From Roseateles depolymerans (lineage in GTDB: Bacteria; Pseudomonadota; Gammaproteobacteria; Burkholderiales; Burkholderiaceae_C), in the NCBI RefSeq assembly GCF_003387155.1, contig NZ_QUMT01000003.1, positions 434,001-498,000 of the forward strand: 64,000 nt of DNA, read 5' to 3'. A model generated the notes under the pieces. It was not told the origin of the DNA, made no database searches, and saw only the letters and a list, made by a program, of their open reading frames with translations. This document shows positions 29,718 to 39,583 of this stretch, in pieces (the first letter of the stretch is position 1; each line of letters opens with the position of its first letter). The position numbers and the translations under genes are program-made.

Positions 29718-31258
29718 AACACAAAGGCCTTCACGGCGTCGTTCAACTGGGCGGCCTGGTCCTGCAGGGCGCGGGCGGCCGCCGTGCTCTGCTCCACCAT
29801 GGCCGCGTTCTTCTGTGTGGTGTCGTCCATCTGGATGATGGCGGCATTGACCTGTTCGATGCCCAGGCTCTGCTCCCGGCTGGACGCGCTGATCTCGGCC
29901 ACGACCCCGCTGACCTGCTGGATGCCCGAGACCACCTGCTGCATGGTGCTGCCGGCCTGCGTCACCAGGCGGCTGCCGGCGCTGACCTGCTGGGTGGAGG
30001 CCTCGATCAGGGCCTTGATCTCCTTGGCGGCGCCGGCCGAGCGCTGGGCCAGTGCCCGCACTTCCGAGGCCACCACCGCGAAGCCCCGTCCGTGCTCTCC
30101 AGCGCGCGCCGCTTCCACCGCGGCATTGAGCGCCAGGATGTTGGTCTGGAAGGCAATGCCGTCGATGACGCCAATGATTTCCCCGATGCGCTGCGACGAC
30201 GCAGAGATGGCATTCATGGTGCTGACCACTTCTCCCACCGCACTGCCGCCCTGCGTGGCCACCTGCGAGGCCGACACCGCCGTGGCACTGGCCTGGTTGG
30301 CATGGTCCGCGCTCATGCGCACGGCCGCCGTCAGCTGCTCCATCGCGGAGGCCGTCTGCTGCAGGGCGCTGGCCTGGGCCTCGGTGCGGGCGGACAGGTC
30401 CGCATTGCCCTGCGCCACTTCGTGGGCCGCCGCCGTGATGGTGACCGCACCGCGCCTGACGTCCGACACGATCCGGTGCAGGCTGTCCACCATGTGCTGC
30501 AGCGCTGCCACCAGGCGTCCGATTTCATCGCGGCTCTGCGCCACCGGGTGATAGGTGAGGTCGCCCTTGGCCACATCCTCGGCCAGCGCGATGGCGCCGT
30601 GGATGCGGGTGGTGATCGAGCGGGTGATGCTGTAGGCAGTCAGCACGCCCAGCAGCACCGCCACCACCGCCACGCCGGCCATCCACTGCTTGGAGCGGCG
30701 CGCATCTTCGTTGGCGCGGGCCACGTCGGTCTGCATGGCCTGGGCCTGGTAGTCCACCATCTTGTCGATCAGCGCGTAATAGCGGGCCTGCAACCGGGCC
30801 ATGTCGCCCTGGTAGATGGCCATCGCCTGCTCCCGCTGACCGGCCGCCACCAGCTCGAACAGCTTGCGCACAGCCGCGCCATAGTCCTTGCGCGCCACCG
30901 ACTGCTCGGCAAAGATGGCCTTGCCTTCATCGGTGTTGAGCATCTTCTCGAACTTGGCGAAGTTCTCGGTGTTGGCGGCTCGCACCTTGGCGTAGTCGTC
31001 CATGTAGCGCTTGCCCTGCTCTGCATCGGTGCTGAGCAGCAGTCGCCCGATGACGATGACGCCCTGGTCTCCCACGTTCTTGATGTCGTCGCTGACGGCG
31101 ATCTGGGCATACCGGTCCTGGACGAGCTGGTCCATGGTCTGGCTGAGGCGCGTCAGCACGGAAAACGCCACTGCAAGGACCAGCAGCAGCAGGATCAACA
31201 CCACGGCGAAGGCGGCAGACAGCCGCGTGCCGATGTTGAGGTCGGACAGTCTTGGCAT
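29714..31258 (-). CDS. Methyl-accepting chemotaxis protein
   Basis: 514 residues from the ATG at 31258, with AGGGAG upstream. TM1 (about 15-35, [20 protein letters not shown]), a periplasmic four-helix-bundle type sensor (about 36-185), TM2 (about 187-207), HAMP, then the cytoplasmic signalling domain with the fully standard hairpin tip ([39 protein letters not shown]). There is no C-terminal CheR-binding pentapeptide. It signals to CheA/CheW, which are not in this window. The ligand is unknown. The next gene, an E1o-like enzyme, is coupled to it. Confidence 0.95.
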
Positions 31259-31485
31259 GTAGTTCTCCCTTACCCCCATCGCAGGACGGAAGCCGGATCT
31301 GTGCCCGACCCCAACAGCGCCCGCCGGAGGTAGGAACTTGGCGGCAAAACCAATGCCCGAGCGGGCACGGTCTGACTCAAGACACGTCCGGGGATGCTGC
31401 CGTCATGCGTACGGTGGCTGCTCCGATTGCCGCATTGAACTGATGCCGCGGCAATCGAAGACCATTCAGCGCGCTCAGGAATAGA

Positions 31486-31716
31486 TCACGCCTGATCCGC
31501 AAAGGTGGTGATGTATTGACGGGCCACCCGGTCCGCATGGCTCAGGGCCTCTTCCTCGCTGGCCCATTCGTCGTCCAGCTCATGCCATCGGCTGGTGTCG
31601 ACCTGGCCGTCGTCCTGCCCTCGGAGCAGGAAACGCCCCTGGAAGGGGCCCGATCCTCGGGCCGCAAGCAGGTAGATGCGGCCTTTGTGCTGACGGGAAG
31701 TGGAGGTCTGCTGCAT
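31486..31716 (-). CDS. Small soluble protein related to the 94-aa protein at 26858
   Basis: 76 residues from the ATG at 31716; longer in-frame starts exist and none has a strong ribosome site. The core GPFQGRFLLRGQ, the acidic linker, and the helix DDEWASEEEALSHADRVARQ line up by eye with the 94-residue protein upstream of the E1o-like gene. No Cys, no membrane segment. Function unknown. It lies 227 bases upstream of the chemoreceptor on the same strand. Confidence 0.65.
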   Translation of the reverse strand: MQQTSTSRQHKGRIYLLAARGSGPFQGRFLLRGQDDGQVDTSRWHELDDEWASEEEALSHADRVARQYITTFADQA

Positions 31717-31920
31717 GGACAACGGGCCCGAGACCGACGGCCTACAGGCGGTATTGCCGGCATGGACGGCGCCCTTTGCCGGGATGGACAGCGCCCCTTG
31801 CGCCAGGGGCCCCTGGATGGGTTGTACACCTGGCGCTGTGATTCCTGTATGAAAACCGCAATCGAATTGGGTGATGCAGTGCAGCAATCGTCTGAGGATT
31901 CAATCGATGCAGCCGATGGG

Positions 31921-32931
31921 TCAGGCACTCTCCCGCGCAATGAGCTCGCAGGGCAATGCAGTGTGCCGTGGCGGCGCCTCCCCGGCGGCCAGACTGAGGA
32001 TGTGCCGGGCGGCGCAGTGGCCAATCTCCCGCGCCGGCGGCCGGATGGTGCTGAGGCTGGGCAGCAGCTTGTCGGAAAACGCATAGTCCCCGAAGCCGAA
32101 GAGGGCGATGTCCTGCGGCACCCGCAAGCCCTGGCGCTGGGCGGCCAGCAGGGCGCCACAGGCCAGGTTGTCGTTGGCGAAGAACACCGCGTCCGGTCGC
32201 GGCGTATGCGCCATCAGCCAGGCCAATGCTTCGGCGCCTGCCGCCAAGGGGTCGGGATCCTTGGGCGTGACGTGTTGCGGCGTGCGGCCCATCGCCTTGA
32301 GGGCGTCCGAATACCCTTCACACCGCTCTTTGGCGCTGTAGTCGCCGGCCGCGCTGTTGTGCACGAAGGCAATGCGCTGGTAGCCCCGCTCCGCCAGATA
32401 ACGCACCCCGTCACGGCCGACCTGCCGGTGTGAAAAGCCGATCTGGAAAGGCGTGCGCCGCAAGGCCAGGTCCCAGGTCTCGATCACCGGCATGCCGGCG
32501 GATTCGATGAGACGCTCGGTGCCCGTGCTGTGATGCCGGCTGGTCAGCACCAGGGCGGCCGGCTGCCAGCCCAGGAAGGCGCGCACCGCCCGCTCTTCCG
32601 CATCCAGCGAAAAGTAGCTGGAGGCCAGCAGCAATTGATAACCGGCATCCGACAGCCCGTCCGACAGGGATTGCAGCGTGTGCGCAAAGATCGGTCCGGA
32701 GATGTTGGGCACCACCATCGCCACCACCTTGTTGTGGGCCGAGGCCAGTCCGCCGGCCGCCAGATTGGGCACGTAATTCAAGGCCTCCACGGCCGCCTGG
32801 ATGCGGATGCGGGCATCCGCCCCCACCCGGTCCGGCGCATTGAAGAAACGCGACACGGTAATGGCGGAGACACTCGCATGGGCTGCAACGTCGGCAAGAG
32901 TGGGTCGGCGGGTCGCGCGGCGGTTGGGCAT
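31921..32931 (-). CDS. LacI-family transcriptional regulator
   Basis: 336 residues from the ATG at 32931 (MPNRRATRRPTLADVAAHA). The N-terminal helix-turn-helix (TLADVAAHASVSAITVSRFF) and hinge helix (NYVPNLAAGGLA) are followed by a periplasmic-binding-protein-like domain (VVAMVVPNISGPIFAHTLQS, FANDNLACGALLAAQRQGL, FGFGDYAFSDKLLPSLSTI). It resembles the GntR-like branch that responds to gluconate and related sugar acids. It is divergent from an aldo/keto reductase 109 bases away, the likely target. No clear LacI dyad was found in the gap. Confidence 0.92.
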   Translation of the reverse strand: MPNRRATRRPTLADVAAHASVSAITVSRFFNAPDRVGADARIRIQAAVEALNYVPNLAAGGLASAHNKVVAMVVPNISGPIFAHTLQSLSDGLSDAGYQLLLASSYFSLDAEERAVRAFLGWQPAALVLTSRHHSTGTERLIESAGMPVIETWDLALRRTPFQIGFSHRQVGRDGVRYLAERGYQRIAFVHNSAAGDYSAKERCEGYSDALKAMGRTPQHVTPKDPDPLAAGAEALAWLMAHTPRPDAVFFANDNLACGALLAAQRQGLRVPQDIALFGFGDYAFSDKLLPSLSTIRPPAREIGHCAARHILSLAAGEAPPRHTALPCELIARESA

Positions 32932-33040
32932 GACCGGGATGGGGCAAACTTCGGCCCCGGCCCTCCCCTCGGTGAGGTCGGCCACAATGCATCAAGCCGC
33001 CCCGTGCGGCAGCTTTGCGCAACCTGATCTGAGAATCTCC

Positions 33041-34021
33041 ATGGCCCAGCCGTCCCTGCCCCTCCAACAGCTCCTCCCCGCCACCAGCCCACTGGCCTTC
33101 GGCTGCATGGGCCTGGGCGGCAGCTGGGATGACGCGCCCTACACCGAAGACCATGTGGCTCATGCGCATGCGGCGGTGGAAGCCGCGCTGGACATCGGCG
33201 TCACGCTCTTCGACCATGCCGACATCTACACCCGCGGCAAGGCCGAGTCGGTCTTCGGCGAGCTGATGCGTCGCCAACCGTCACTGCGGGACCGCATCGT
33301 GCTGCAGAGCAAATGCGGCATCCGCTTTGCGGACGACGAAGGCCCCAAGCGCTTTGATCTGTCCCGCGAGTACATCGTCGCCGCGGCCGAGGCGAGCCTG
33401 CGTCGCCTGGGCACCGAGCGGCTGGACATCCTGCTGCTGCACCGGCCGGACCCGCTGTGGGAACCGGAGGAGATCGCCCTGGCCTTCCGCCAGCTGAGGG
33501 AGCAGGGCAAGGTGCTGCACTTTGGCGTCTCCAACATGAATGCCGCGCAAATGGCCTGGCTCGGCCGTTCGCTGGACCAGCCGCTGGTGGTCAATCAATT
33601 CGAGATGGGCCTGGGTCATCTGGAGCCGATCGAGGCCGGCACGACCTTCAATGACGGACAGGCCGCTGCCCGTCCCGGGAGCCTCGCCTGGAGCGGCACG
33701 CTGGAGCATTGCCAGCAGCAGGGCATCCAGGTGCAGGCCTGGGCGTCGCTGGCCCGCGGCCGGTTCAGCGGCGACACGGCCAAGGACCCCGCCGATGAAC
33801 CGGCTCGCCGCCTCGTGCAGGAACTGGCGCAGCGCCACGGCGTGTCCACCGAAGGGGTGCTGCTGGCCTGGCTGATGCGCCATCCGGCCCGCATCCAGCC
33901 GGTGATCGGCAGCAGCCAGCCGGCCCGCATCCGGGCCTGCGGCGATGCGCTCAAGCTGACGTTGACACGTGGCGAGTGGTACGCCCTTTACGAGGCTGCG
34001 CGGGGCCGGGCACTGCCCTGA
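33041..34021 (+). CDS. Aldo/keto reductase
   Basis: 326 residues from the ATG at 33041 (MAQPSLPLQQLLPATSPLAF). Family motifs: LAFGCMGLGG, GVTLFDHADIYTRGKAE with the catalytic Asp and Tyr, QSKCGIR with the catalytic Lys, LDILLLHRPDP with the active-site His, FGVSNMNAAQ, and the NADPH-binding end (PVIGSSQPARI). It belongs to the YdhF-like branch of NADPH-dependent oxidoreductases. Its substrate is probably a carbonyl of a sugar derivative, to judge from the divergent LacI regulator; that is inference. Confidence 0.93.
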   Translation: MAQPSLPLQQLLPATSPLAFGCMGLGGSWDDAPYTEDHVAHAHAAVEAALDIGVTLFDHADIYTRGKAESVFGELMRRQPSLRDRIVLQSKCGIRFADDEGPKRFDLSREYIVAAAEASLRRLGTERLDILLLHRPDPLWEPEEIALAFRQLREQGKVLHFGVSNMNAAQMAWLGRSLDQPLVVNQFEMGLGHLEPIEAGTTFNDGQAAARPGSLAWSGTLEHCQQQGIQVQAWASLARGRFSGDTAKDPADEPARRLVQELAQRHGVSTEGVLLAWLMRHPARIQPVIGSSQPARIRACGDALKLTLTRGEWYALYEAARGRALP

Positions 34022-34042
34022 GCGGCCCGACCTTGCGCAAGT

Positions 34043-34058
34043 GGACTCGGAGGAGTCC
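34043..34058. terminator. Hairpin in the convergent gap after the aldo/keto reductase
   Basis: GGACTC-GGAG-GAGTCC is a perfect six-base stem 22 bases past the reductase stop. No T-run follows, so it is at best a weak or Rho-assisted terminator. A 2.6-copy GCGCTCG repeat follows it at about 34074-34092. Confidence 0.4.
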
Positions 34059-34098
34059 GCTGGACGCGTGGCAGCGCTCGGCGCTCGGCGCTTGAGTC

Positions 34099-35244
34099 TC
34101 AGACCGCGGCGTTTCCTTGCTCGGCGATACCGTCCCCGAATCCCTCCGCCAGCGCGGCCACCAGATCCGCAGCGGGCAGTTCCTTCAAGCCGCTGAAGTT
34201 CTGCCCCGCCCACAGCGGGGAGAAGTCCCCGCTGCCCTGGGCCTCGGCCTTGGCACGCAGCGGCGCCAGCGCATTACCGGCCAGCGGGAAGGCCGGTGCC
34301 AGCTCATTGATCGGCCCCACCTCCCGCATCAGGCGGTTGACGATGCCGCGCGCCGGCCGGCCCGTCATCAGGTTGGTCACCGCCGTGTGATGCAGGTCCG
34401 GCTGTCGCAGGGCCTGGCGATGCGGCGCGGGGGTGATGGCTTCATTGCTCAGCATGAAAGCGGTGCCCACCTGCACCGCGCCAGCGCCTAGTGCCAGTGC
34501 TGCACGCACGCTCGCAGCATCGGTGATGCCGCCCGTGGCGATGACCGGAATGCTCACCGCCTTCACCACCTGCGGCAGCAAGGCCATCAGACCCGCCTGC
34601 CGGGTGAGGTCGGCGCTGAGGAAATGCCCCCGGTGCCCGCCAGCTTCCCAGCCCTGCGCGATGACGCCATCCGCGCCATGCGCCTGCAGCCACACCGCTT
34701 CTTCCACCGTGGTGGCCGAGGACAGCACCCGGCTGCCCCAGGATTTCACCCGCGCCAGCAGGTCCGGTGCCGGCAGTCCGAAATGGAAGCTGACGATCGG
34801 CGGCTTGAAGACCTCCACCAGATCCGCCACTTCATGGTTGAAGGGTTGGCGGCCGACGCCCGCGGTGATGGTGGACGGGTCCACGCCGTATTCGGTGAAA
34901 TAAGGCGCCAGACGATCGCGCCAGCGCGCCTCGCGCGCCGGGTCCGGCAGCGGGGGAATGTGGGCGAAGAAATTGACGTTGTAGGGCTGATCGGTGCCGC
35001 TGCTCAACAGCTGCAGTTCCTGCTGCAGCGCCTCTGGCGGCAGCAGGGCCGCCGGCAGCGAACCCACGCCACCGGCCCGGCACACGGCCAGGGCCAGCGC
35101 AGAGCGCTGCACGCCGGCCAGCGGCGCCTGGATGAGGGGCAGACGGCTGCCCAGCAGGTCGCGGGCAGCGCGGATGGCAGACGAAGAGTGCCAGGGGGCT
35201 GGCAGGTCAGCGTGATCCTGGGAGGCGGCAGCAGGCAACGACAT
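34099..35244 (-). CDS. Nitronate monooxygenase family flavoprotein
   Basis: 381 residues. TIM-barrel FMN enzyme of the 2-nitropropane dioxygenase family: PLIQAPLAGVQRSALALAV at the N-terminus, NVNFFAH, VSFHFGLP, GADGVIAQGWEAGGHRGHF with the catalytic His in EAGGHRG, PVIATGGITDA and LGAGAVQVGTAFMLSNEA for FMN phosphate binding. It oxidises alkyl nitronates or similar compounds in the cytosol. The N-terminal ~25 residues are non-conserved, so a later start is possible. It is convergent with the aldo/keto reductase. Confidence 0.92.
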   Translation of the reverse strand: MSLPAAASQDHADLPAPWHSSSAIRAARDLLGSRLPLIQAPLAGVQRSALALAVCRAGGVGSLPAALLPPEALQQELQLLSSGTDQPYNVNFFAHIPPLPDPAREARWRDRLAPYFTEYGVDPSTITAGVGRQPFNHEVADLVEVFKPPIVSFHFGLPAPDLLARVKSWGSRVLSSATTVEEAVWLQAHGADGVIAQGWEAGGHRGHFLSADLTRQAGLMALLPQVVKAVSIPVIATGGITDAASVRAALALGAGAVQVGTAFMLSNEAITPAPHRQALRQPDLHHTAVTNLMTGRPARGIVNRLMREVGPINELAPAFPLAGNALAPLRAKAEAQGSGDFSPLWAGQNFSGLKELPAADLVAALAEGFGDGIAEQGNAAV

Positions 35245-35408
35245 GGCGGATCCTTCGGAGCGAGATGATCTCAGGTGGACAGCGGCCGTTGTGGCGGCCT
35301 ACCCCATCATCGCAAATCCGTGGCCCTGCCCGGCCCGTCACCCAGCGGCGACGTGATCGCGCGCCCGCTTGCCTGTCCCTTCCATCCCGCTCTGATCGAT
35401 CTCAATGT

Positions 35409-35528
35409 GATCGCCGATCGACGCCTGGATTGGCGTTGAGATCGACGCTTGGATCGACGCTGAGGGCGCCGCTTGGATCGACGTTTGAATCGACGCCAAG
35501 TGCGACGCTCAGTGCAACGCTCAGATCG
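35409..35528. repeat. Degenerate ~12-base tandem repeat (GATCGACGCTNAG-like)
   Basis: About eight to nine imperfect units with the core ATCGACGCT, separated by TGG, TGAG or CAG, fill the region between the nitronate monooxygenase start and the end of the binding-protein gene. The last units form the final codons of that gene. The array is clear by eye; its role is not known. Confidence 0.8.
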
Positions 35529-36525
35529 AATAACCCAGCAACATCGCCACGCCGGCTTCCTTGTTGGGACGCACGAAGCTGTCGCGCGTGAGGCGGCTCA
35601 TCGGAATGGTCAGGGCCGGCGTCTCGAACCACTTCTTGTAGAGGGTCTGGATCTCGCCGCTGGTGAACAGACGGCTCAGGGTGCGGTCCACCACCTCGTT
35701 CAGGCGGGTGTCGCCCTTGCGCATCATGATGCCGTAGGGTTCCACCGAGAAGGCCATGCTGGCCAGGCCCAGCGCATCCAGCGCCTTTTCCTTCGAGGCC
35801 AGGCCTTGCAGCAGCGCGTCGTCCTGGGGGAAGGCGCGGGCCTTGCCTTCACGCAGCGCCTTGAACGCTTCGTTGTTGTTGGCGTATTGCACCAGCTGCA
35901 TCTTGGCTTCGCCGGAGCTGTTGAGCTGGGTGAACAGCTTTTCGGACGTCGTGCCCTTGCTCAGCGCGATGGTCATGCCATCCAGGTCCTTGAGCGATTC
36001 CACCCGGGTGCCCTTGGGCACCAGCACCTTCATGCCGGCCACGAAGATGGTGTAGCTGAAGCTCACCTGCTCCTGACGGGCCTTGGTGTTGGTCGTGGAG
36101 CCGCATTCCAGGTCGATCTCTTCCTTCTGCAGCTTGGGAATCCGTTCCGGGCCGGAGACCACCACGTAGTTGACCTTCAGGTCCGGCAGCTTGAGTTCCT
36201 TCTTGATGTCGTCCACGGCTGCCAGGCACAGGTCGACCGAGTAGCCGGTCGGCTGCTTGGCGTCGTTCAGGAAGGAGAACGGACGGGCGGCTTCCCGGAC
36301 CCCGACGTTGATCGTCTTGGTCTCGCGGATGCGGGACAGGGTGTCCGCCTGCGCGGCGACGCACGCCAGCGAGGCGACCAGCCCCAGCGAAGCCATCGCC
36401 AGCGGGCGGATCAGCGGAAGCGCCGCCGGACGGATCAGCGCGTTCAGGGTGGGCAGGACGCCCGGGTTAACAGCGGCGACGGCACGGACAGCACGAAGCG
36501 AGGAGAACACAGAGAAGGCAGGCAT
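35521..36525 (-). CDS. Amino-acid ABC transporter substrate-binding protein (GltI-like)
   Basis: 334 residues from the ATG at 36525. A long N-terminal region of ~58 residues ends in a signal-type hydrophobic stretch (LAMASLGLVASLACVAAQA). The mature part starts DTLSRIRETKTINVGVREAA and has the family-3 features PFSFLNDAKQPTGYSVDLC, GSTTNTKARQEQVSFSYTIF and a final FETPAL segment, as in glutamate/aspartate receptors. No permease or ATPase is adjacent, so it must pair with components elsewhere or act in sensing. A shorter start within the N-terminal region is possible. Confidence 0.88.
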   Translation of the reverse strand: MPAFSVFSSLRAVRAVAAVNPGVLPTLNALIRPAALPLIRPLAMASLGLVASLACVAAQADTLSRIRETKTINVGVREAARPFSFLNDAKQPTGYSVDLCLAAVDDIKKELKLPDLKVNYVVVSGPERIPKLQKEEIDLECGSTTNTKARQEQVSFSYTIFVAGMKVLVPKGTRVESLKDLDGMTIALSKGTTSEKLFTQLNSSGEAKMQLVQYANNNEAFKALREGKARAFPQDDALLQGLASKEKALDALGLASMAFSVEPYGIMMRKGDTRLNEVVDRTLSRLFTSGEIQTLYKKWFETPALTIPMSRLTRDSFVRPNKEAGVAMLLGYSI

Positions 36526-36784
36526 GGACGCTCTCAAGAATTCGATAACAGCACGGGAAAGAGCGGCTGTGGATACGCCGGTTCGGCGCGACGCAATACG
36601 GTACCTCAGCAGGGTCGCGGACGCGAAGACCGGTGGCACCAGCACCACAACCGTCCGTCGGATAGTGCCGATCAGCAGGGGATTTACACCGCTGTTCCGC
36701 GGATCGCCGCGCGATCAGCGCCCAATGCCCGGATGGTTGCGGTATCACCAGCGGGTCGGGTCTTGAGCCGCTACAGTCACGGCC

Positions 36785-37027
36785 ATGGAACTCAAGATCG
36801 TTGTGTATTCGAAGTCGGCCTGCCCGCAATGCGACACGGCCAAGATGCTGCTCAAGTCACGTTCCCTCCCCTTCGAGGAGATCAAGATCGACGACGAGGC
36901 GCAGCGCCTGGCCTTCTACGAGAAGTGCGGCCCGTCGGTGCGTCAGATGCCCCAGGTGTTCATCAACGACCAGCGGGTCGGCGGTGTCACCGGCCTGCAG
37001 GCCGCTCTCAAGCAACTGGGGATGTAA
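36785..37027 (+). CDS. Glutaredoxin-like protein
   Basis: 80 residues. Thioredoxin fold with the redox motif CPQC at residues 13-16 (VVYSKSACPQCDTAKMLL), the cis-Pro in RQMPQVFINDQ, and the glutathione-site GGVTGLQ near the end. The length and the CPxC motif place it with small glutaredoxins/NrdH-like proteins. It reduces disulfides in the cytosol, with glutathione or thioredoxin reductase as electron source. No ribonucleotide reductase gene is adjacent. It is convergent with the S9 peptidase, only seven bases apart. Confidence 0.92.
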   Translation: MELKIVVYSKSACPQCDTAKMLLKSRSLPFEEIKIDDEAQRLAFYEKCGPSVRQMPQVFINDQRVGGVTGLQAALKQLGM

Positions 37028-37034
37028 GTCGGCG

Positions 37035-39392
37035 CTAGCGTCCGGCCAGCCCCCACTGGTCCAGCATGAAGGCATAGACCCGCGCGCGCTCCCGCAGCGC
37101 GTCGTAGCGGCCGGAAGCGCCGCCGTGGCCGGCCGTGAGGTTGATGTCGAACAGCACCGGACGCGTGTCCGTCTTGACGCTGCGCAGTCGGGCCACGAAC
37201 TTGGCCGGCTCCCAGTAGGGCACCTGGCTGTCGTTCAGGCCCGCACGGGCCAGCACGGCGGGATAGGCGCCCGGCTTGAGGTTGTCGTAGGGGCTGTAGG
37301 CCCTCATCCAGGCATAGTCCGCCGGCCGCTTCGGGTTGCCCCACTCCTCGAACTCCTCCGTGGTGAGCGGGATGGTCTCATCCAGCATCGTGTTGATGAC
37401 GTCCACAAAGGGCACCTCCGCCACCACCGCCTTGAACAGGTCGGGCCGCAGGTCGGTCGCCGCGCCCACCAGCAGGCCGCCGGCGCTGCGTCCGGTGATG
37501 ATCAGTTGCTCCGGCCGTGTCCAGCCGGACCGCACCAGCATCTCGGCACTGGCGATGAAGTCGGTGAAGCTGTTCATCTTCTTGTCCAGCTTGCCGTCCA
37601 GATACCAGCGCCGGCCCATCTCTCCGCCGCCTCGCACATAGGCGGTGGCCAGCACCACGCCGCGGTCCAGCAGCGAGACGTCCTGGGCATTGAAGCGGTG
37701 GTCGATGGACAGGCCATAACTCCCATACCCGCGCAGCAGCAGCGGACGCGGGCCCTCGCCTCGCAGCGCCTTCGCATAGATCAGGGCCACCGGCACGCGC
37801 GTGCCGTCGGCCGCGGTCGCCCAGACCCGTTCGCTGGCATAACGTGAGGGGTCGTACCCCAGCACCGGCTGCTGCTTGCGCACCTGCAGGCGCCGGTCGC
37901 TGAAGCGGTAGTCCATGACCGTGGGCGGCGTGAGCAGGGTCTGATATTTCAGGCGGACCTCGTCGCTGTCGAATTCGCCGTTGAGCTCGTGCTGCTCGTC
38001 CAGCTGCGCGCTGGACATCGGGTCCGGCATCGCGAAGGGGGTCACCGTCGCCGGCCCGGGGCGACGGCGTCCCAGGCCCAGGCCCGACTCGTCCAGCACC
38101 CCCAGCTTGACCGCACCGTTCTCGCGCCACTGCAGCACCAGATGGCGGGCGAAGGGCCGCAGCCGCTCCGGAGAGACGGTCTCGGAATACGGCAGCAGTT
38201 CCCGCGCCCGGGCCAGGTCGCCGGCCTGCAGCAAGGGCGCACCGACAGACGGTGACGCGGCCTTCCCCCGGCGGGCCGCTGCCCCTTGGGGCATCGCCAC
38301 CCGCACCAGCCGGAAATCCGGCCCCCGGTCGTTGATCAGCAGATAGAGCTGCCCGTTGCGATGCTCCACCCGGTATTCCTGCCCCGCGCGGCGCGCCAGC
38401 ACCGGGCGCCAGGCGGCATCGGGACGATCCGCCGGCAGCAGCATCACCTCGGTGGCGTTCTTCGCATAGCTCACCAGTTGCAGCCACCGGCCGTCGGCGG
38501 TGGCGTGAAGCTCCAGGTTGAACAGTGGGTCCTTCTCCTCGAAGACGAGGACGTCCGGCGCGGCCCCGTCCACCGCATGGCGCCAGAGCTGGCTGCGGCG
38601 GCGGGCTTCGTCCGAGCGGATGTAGAAGACCGTGCGGCCATCGGCGGACCAGACCGCGCCGTCGGTGCGCTCACCCACCCAGGGCAGGTCCTGGCCGCTG
38701 GCCAGGTCGCGGATGCGCAGCTGGAAGTCGCGGTAGCCGCTGTCGTCCAGCGAATACAGCAGGCGGCGGCCGTCCGGGCTGGGCTCCACCTGGCTGACCG
38801 ACAGGAACTGGCGCCCCTTGGCCAGCTCGTTCAGGTCGAGCAGCACCTGCGCCGGCGCCTGCGCGTCGTCCAGGCGTTGTGGCCCCTGCGCGGCGCGGCG
38901 AATGTATTGCGGGTACTGGGCGCCGGCGATGGTGCGCTTGGCATACCACCAGGCGCCGCGCCGCACTGGCACGTCCTCATCAAACGGAGCCATGCGGGCG
39001 ACCATCTCCTGGTAGAGCGTGTCCTGCAGGGGCTGCAGCCGCTGGAACCAGCGGTCGGTGTAGGCGGCTTCGGCCTGGAGGTGGGCCATCACCGCCGGGT
39101 TGTCCCGTTCGCGCAGCCAGTAGTAGGGGTCGATGCGGGTGTCCCCATGGACGGTGACATCCTTGGGAATCTGGCGCGCCACCGGGGGCGACAACGACGA
39201 CGCGTCCGCACCCGCGCCGCCCCCAGCGCCAGGACCGCCCGCCTGCATGCGCGACGCTGGGGATTGGCATGCCGCCATCACCGCGCCCAAGGCCAGCACC
39301 AGCGCCATCTGCGCCATCCGCGCCATTTGCGCGGCGCCGCCGCGCCTGCGGGCCTGTTGAGATCGACCTCTGACCGTGCTGGATAGGCTCAT
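37035..39392 (-). CDS. S9 peptidase, oligopeptidase B-like, predicted lipoprotein
   Basis: 785 residues. A lipoprotein signal (MALVLALGAVMAAC, lipobox MAAC) precedes a Gly/Ala-rich spacer. A beta-propeller region (about 95-480) and an alpha/beta-hydrolase C-terminus follow. The nucleophile is Ser ~635 in TGRSAGGLLVGA; the catalytic His lies in LTAGHGGASGRYD, and VPFVDVINTMLDETIPLT with the acidic residues that favour basic P1 sites is present, as in oligopeptidase B. It should cleave short peptides after Arg or Lys. Export to the envelope is unusual for a family that is mostly cytosolic, though many Burkholderiales copies carry signals. Confidence 0.92.
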   Translation of the reverse strand: MSLSSTVRGRSQQARRRGGAAQMARMAQMALVLALGAVMAACQSPASRMQAGGPGAGGGAGADASSLSPPVARQIPKDVTVHGDTRIDPYYWLRERDNPAVMAHLQAEAAYTDRWFQRLQPLQDTLYQEMVARMAPFDEDVPVRRGAWWYAKRTIAGAQYPQYIRRAAQGPQRLDDAQAPAQVLLDLNELAKGRQFLSVSQVEPSPDGRRLLYSLDDSGYRDFQLRIRDLASGQDLPWVGERTDGAVWSADGRTVFYIRSDEARRRSQLWRHAVDGAAPDVLVFEEKDPLFNLELHATADGRWLQLVSYAKNATEVMLLPADRPDAAWRPVLARRAGQEYRVEHRNGQLYLLINDRGPDFRLVRVAMPQGAAARRGKAASPSVGAPLLQAGDLARARELLPYSETVSPERLRPFARHLVLQWRENGAVKLGVLDESGLGLGRRRPGPATVTPFAMPDPMSSAQLDEQHELNGEFDSDEVRLKYQTLLTPPTVMDYRFSDRRLQVRKQQPVLGYDPSRYASERVWATAADGTRVPVALIYAKALRGEGPRPLLLRGYGSYGLSIDHRFNAQDVSLLDRGVVLATAYVRGGGEMGRRWYLDGKLDKKMNSFTDFIASAEMLVRSGWTRPEQLIITGRSAGGLLVGAATDLRPDLFKAVVAEVPFVDVINTMLDETIPLTTEEFEEWGNPKRPADYAWMRAYSPYDNLKPGAYPAVLARAGLNDSQVPYWEPAKFVARLRSVKTDTRPVLFDINLTAGHGGASGRYDALRERARVYAFMLDQWGLAGR

Positions 39393-39583
39393 GACGTTCT
39401 TCTCTCCCTGGTGGTGCGCCCGAACCTCCCAGGCCCGAAGCGCAATGATTGCGGCTGATTGTGCCGTTCACGCGCCGCTGCGGCTTCCCCAGACCGCCTG
39501 GGGCTGTTGCGCCCCGACCGCTCCGGCAGGCCCGCTTGGTGGCAAGATGCCCCCCATTCCATGCCAACACAACGAGGAACGAC

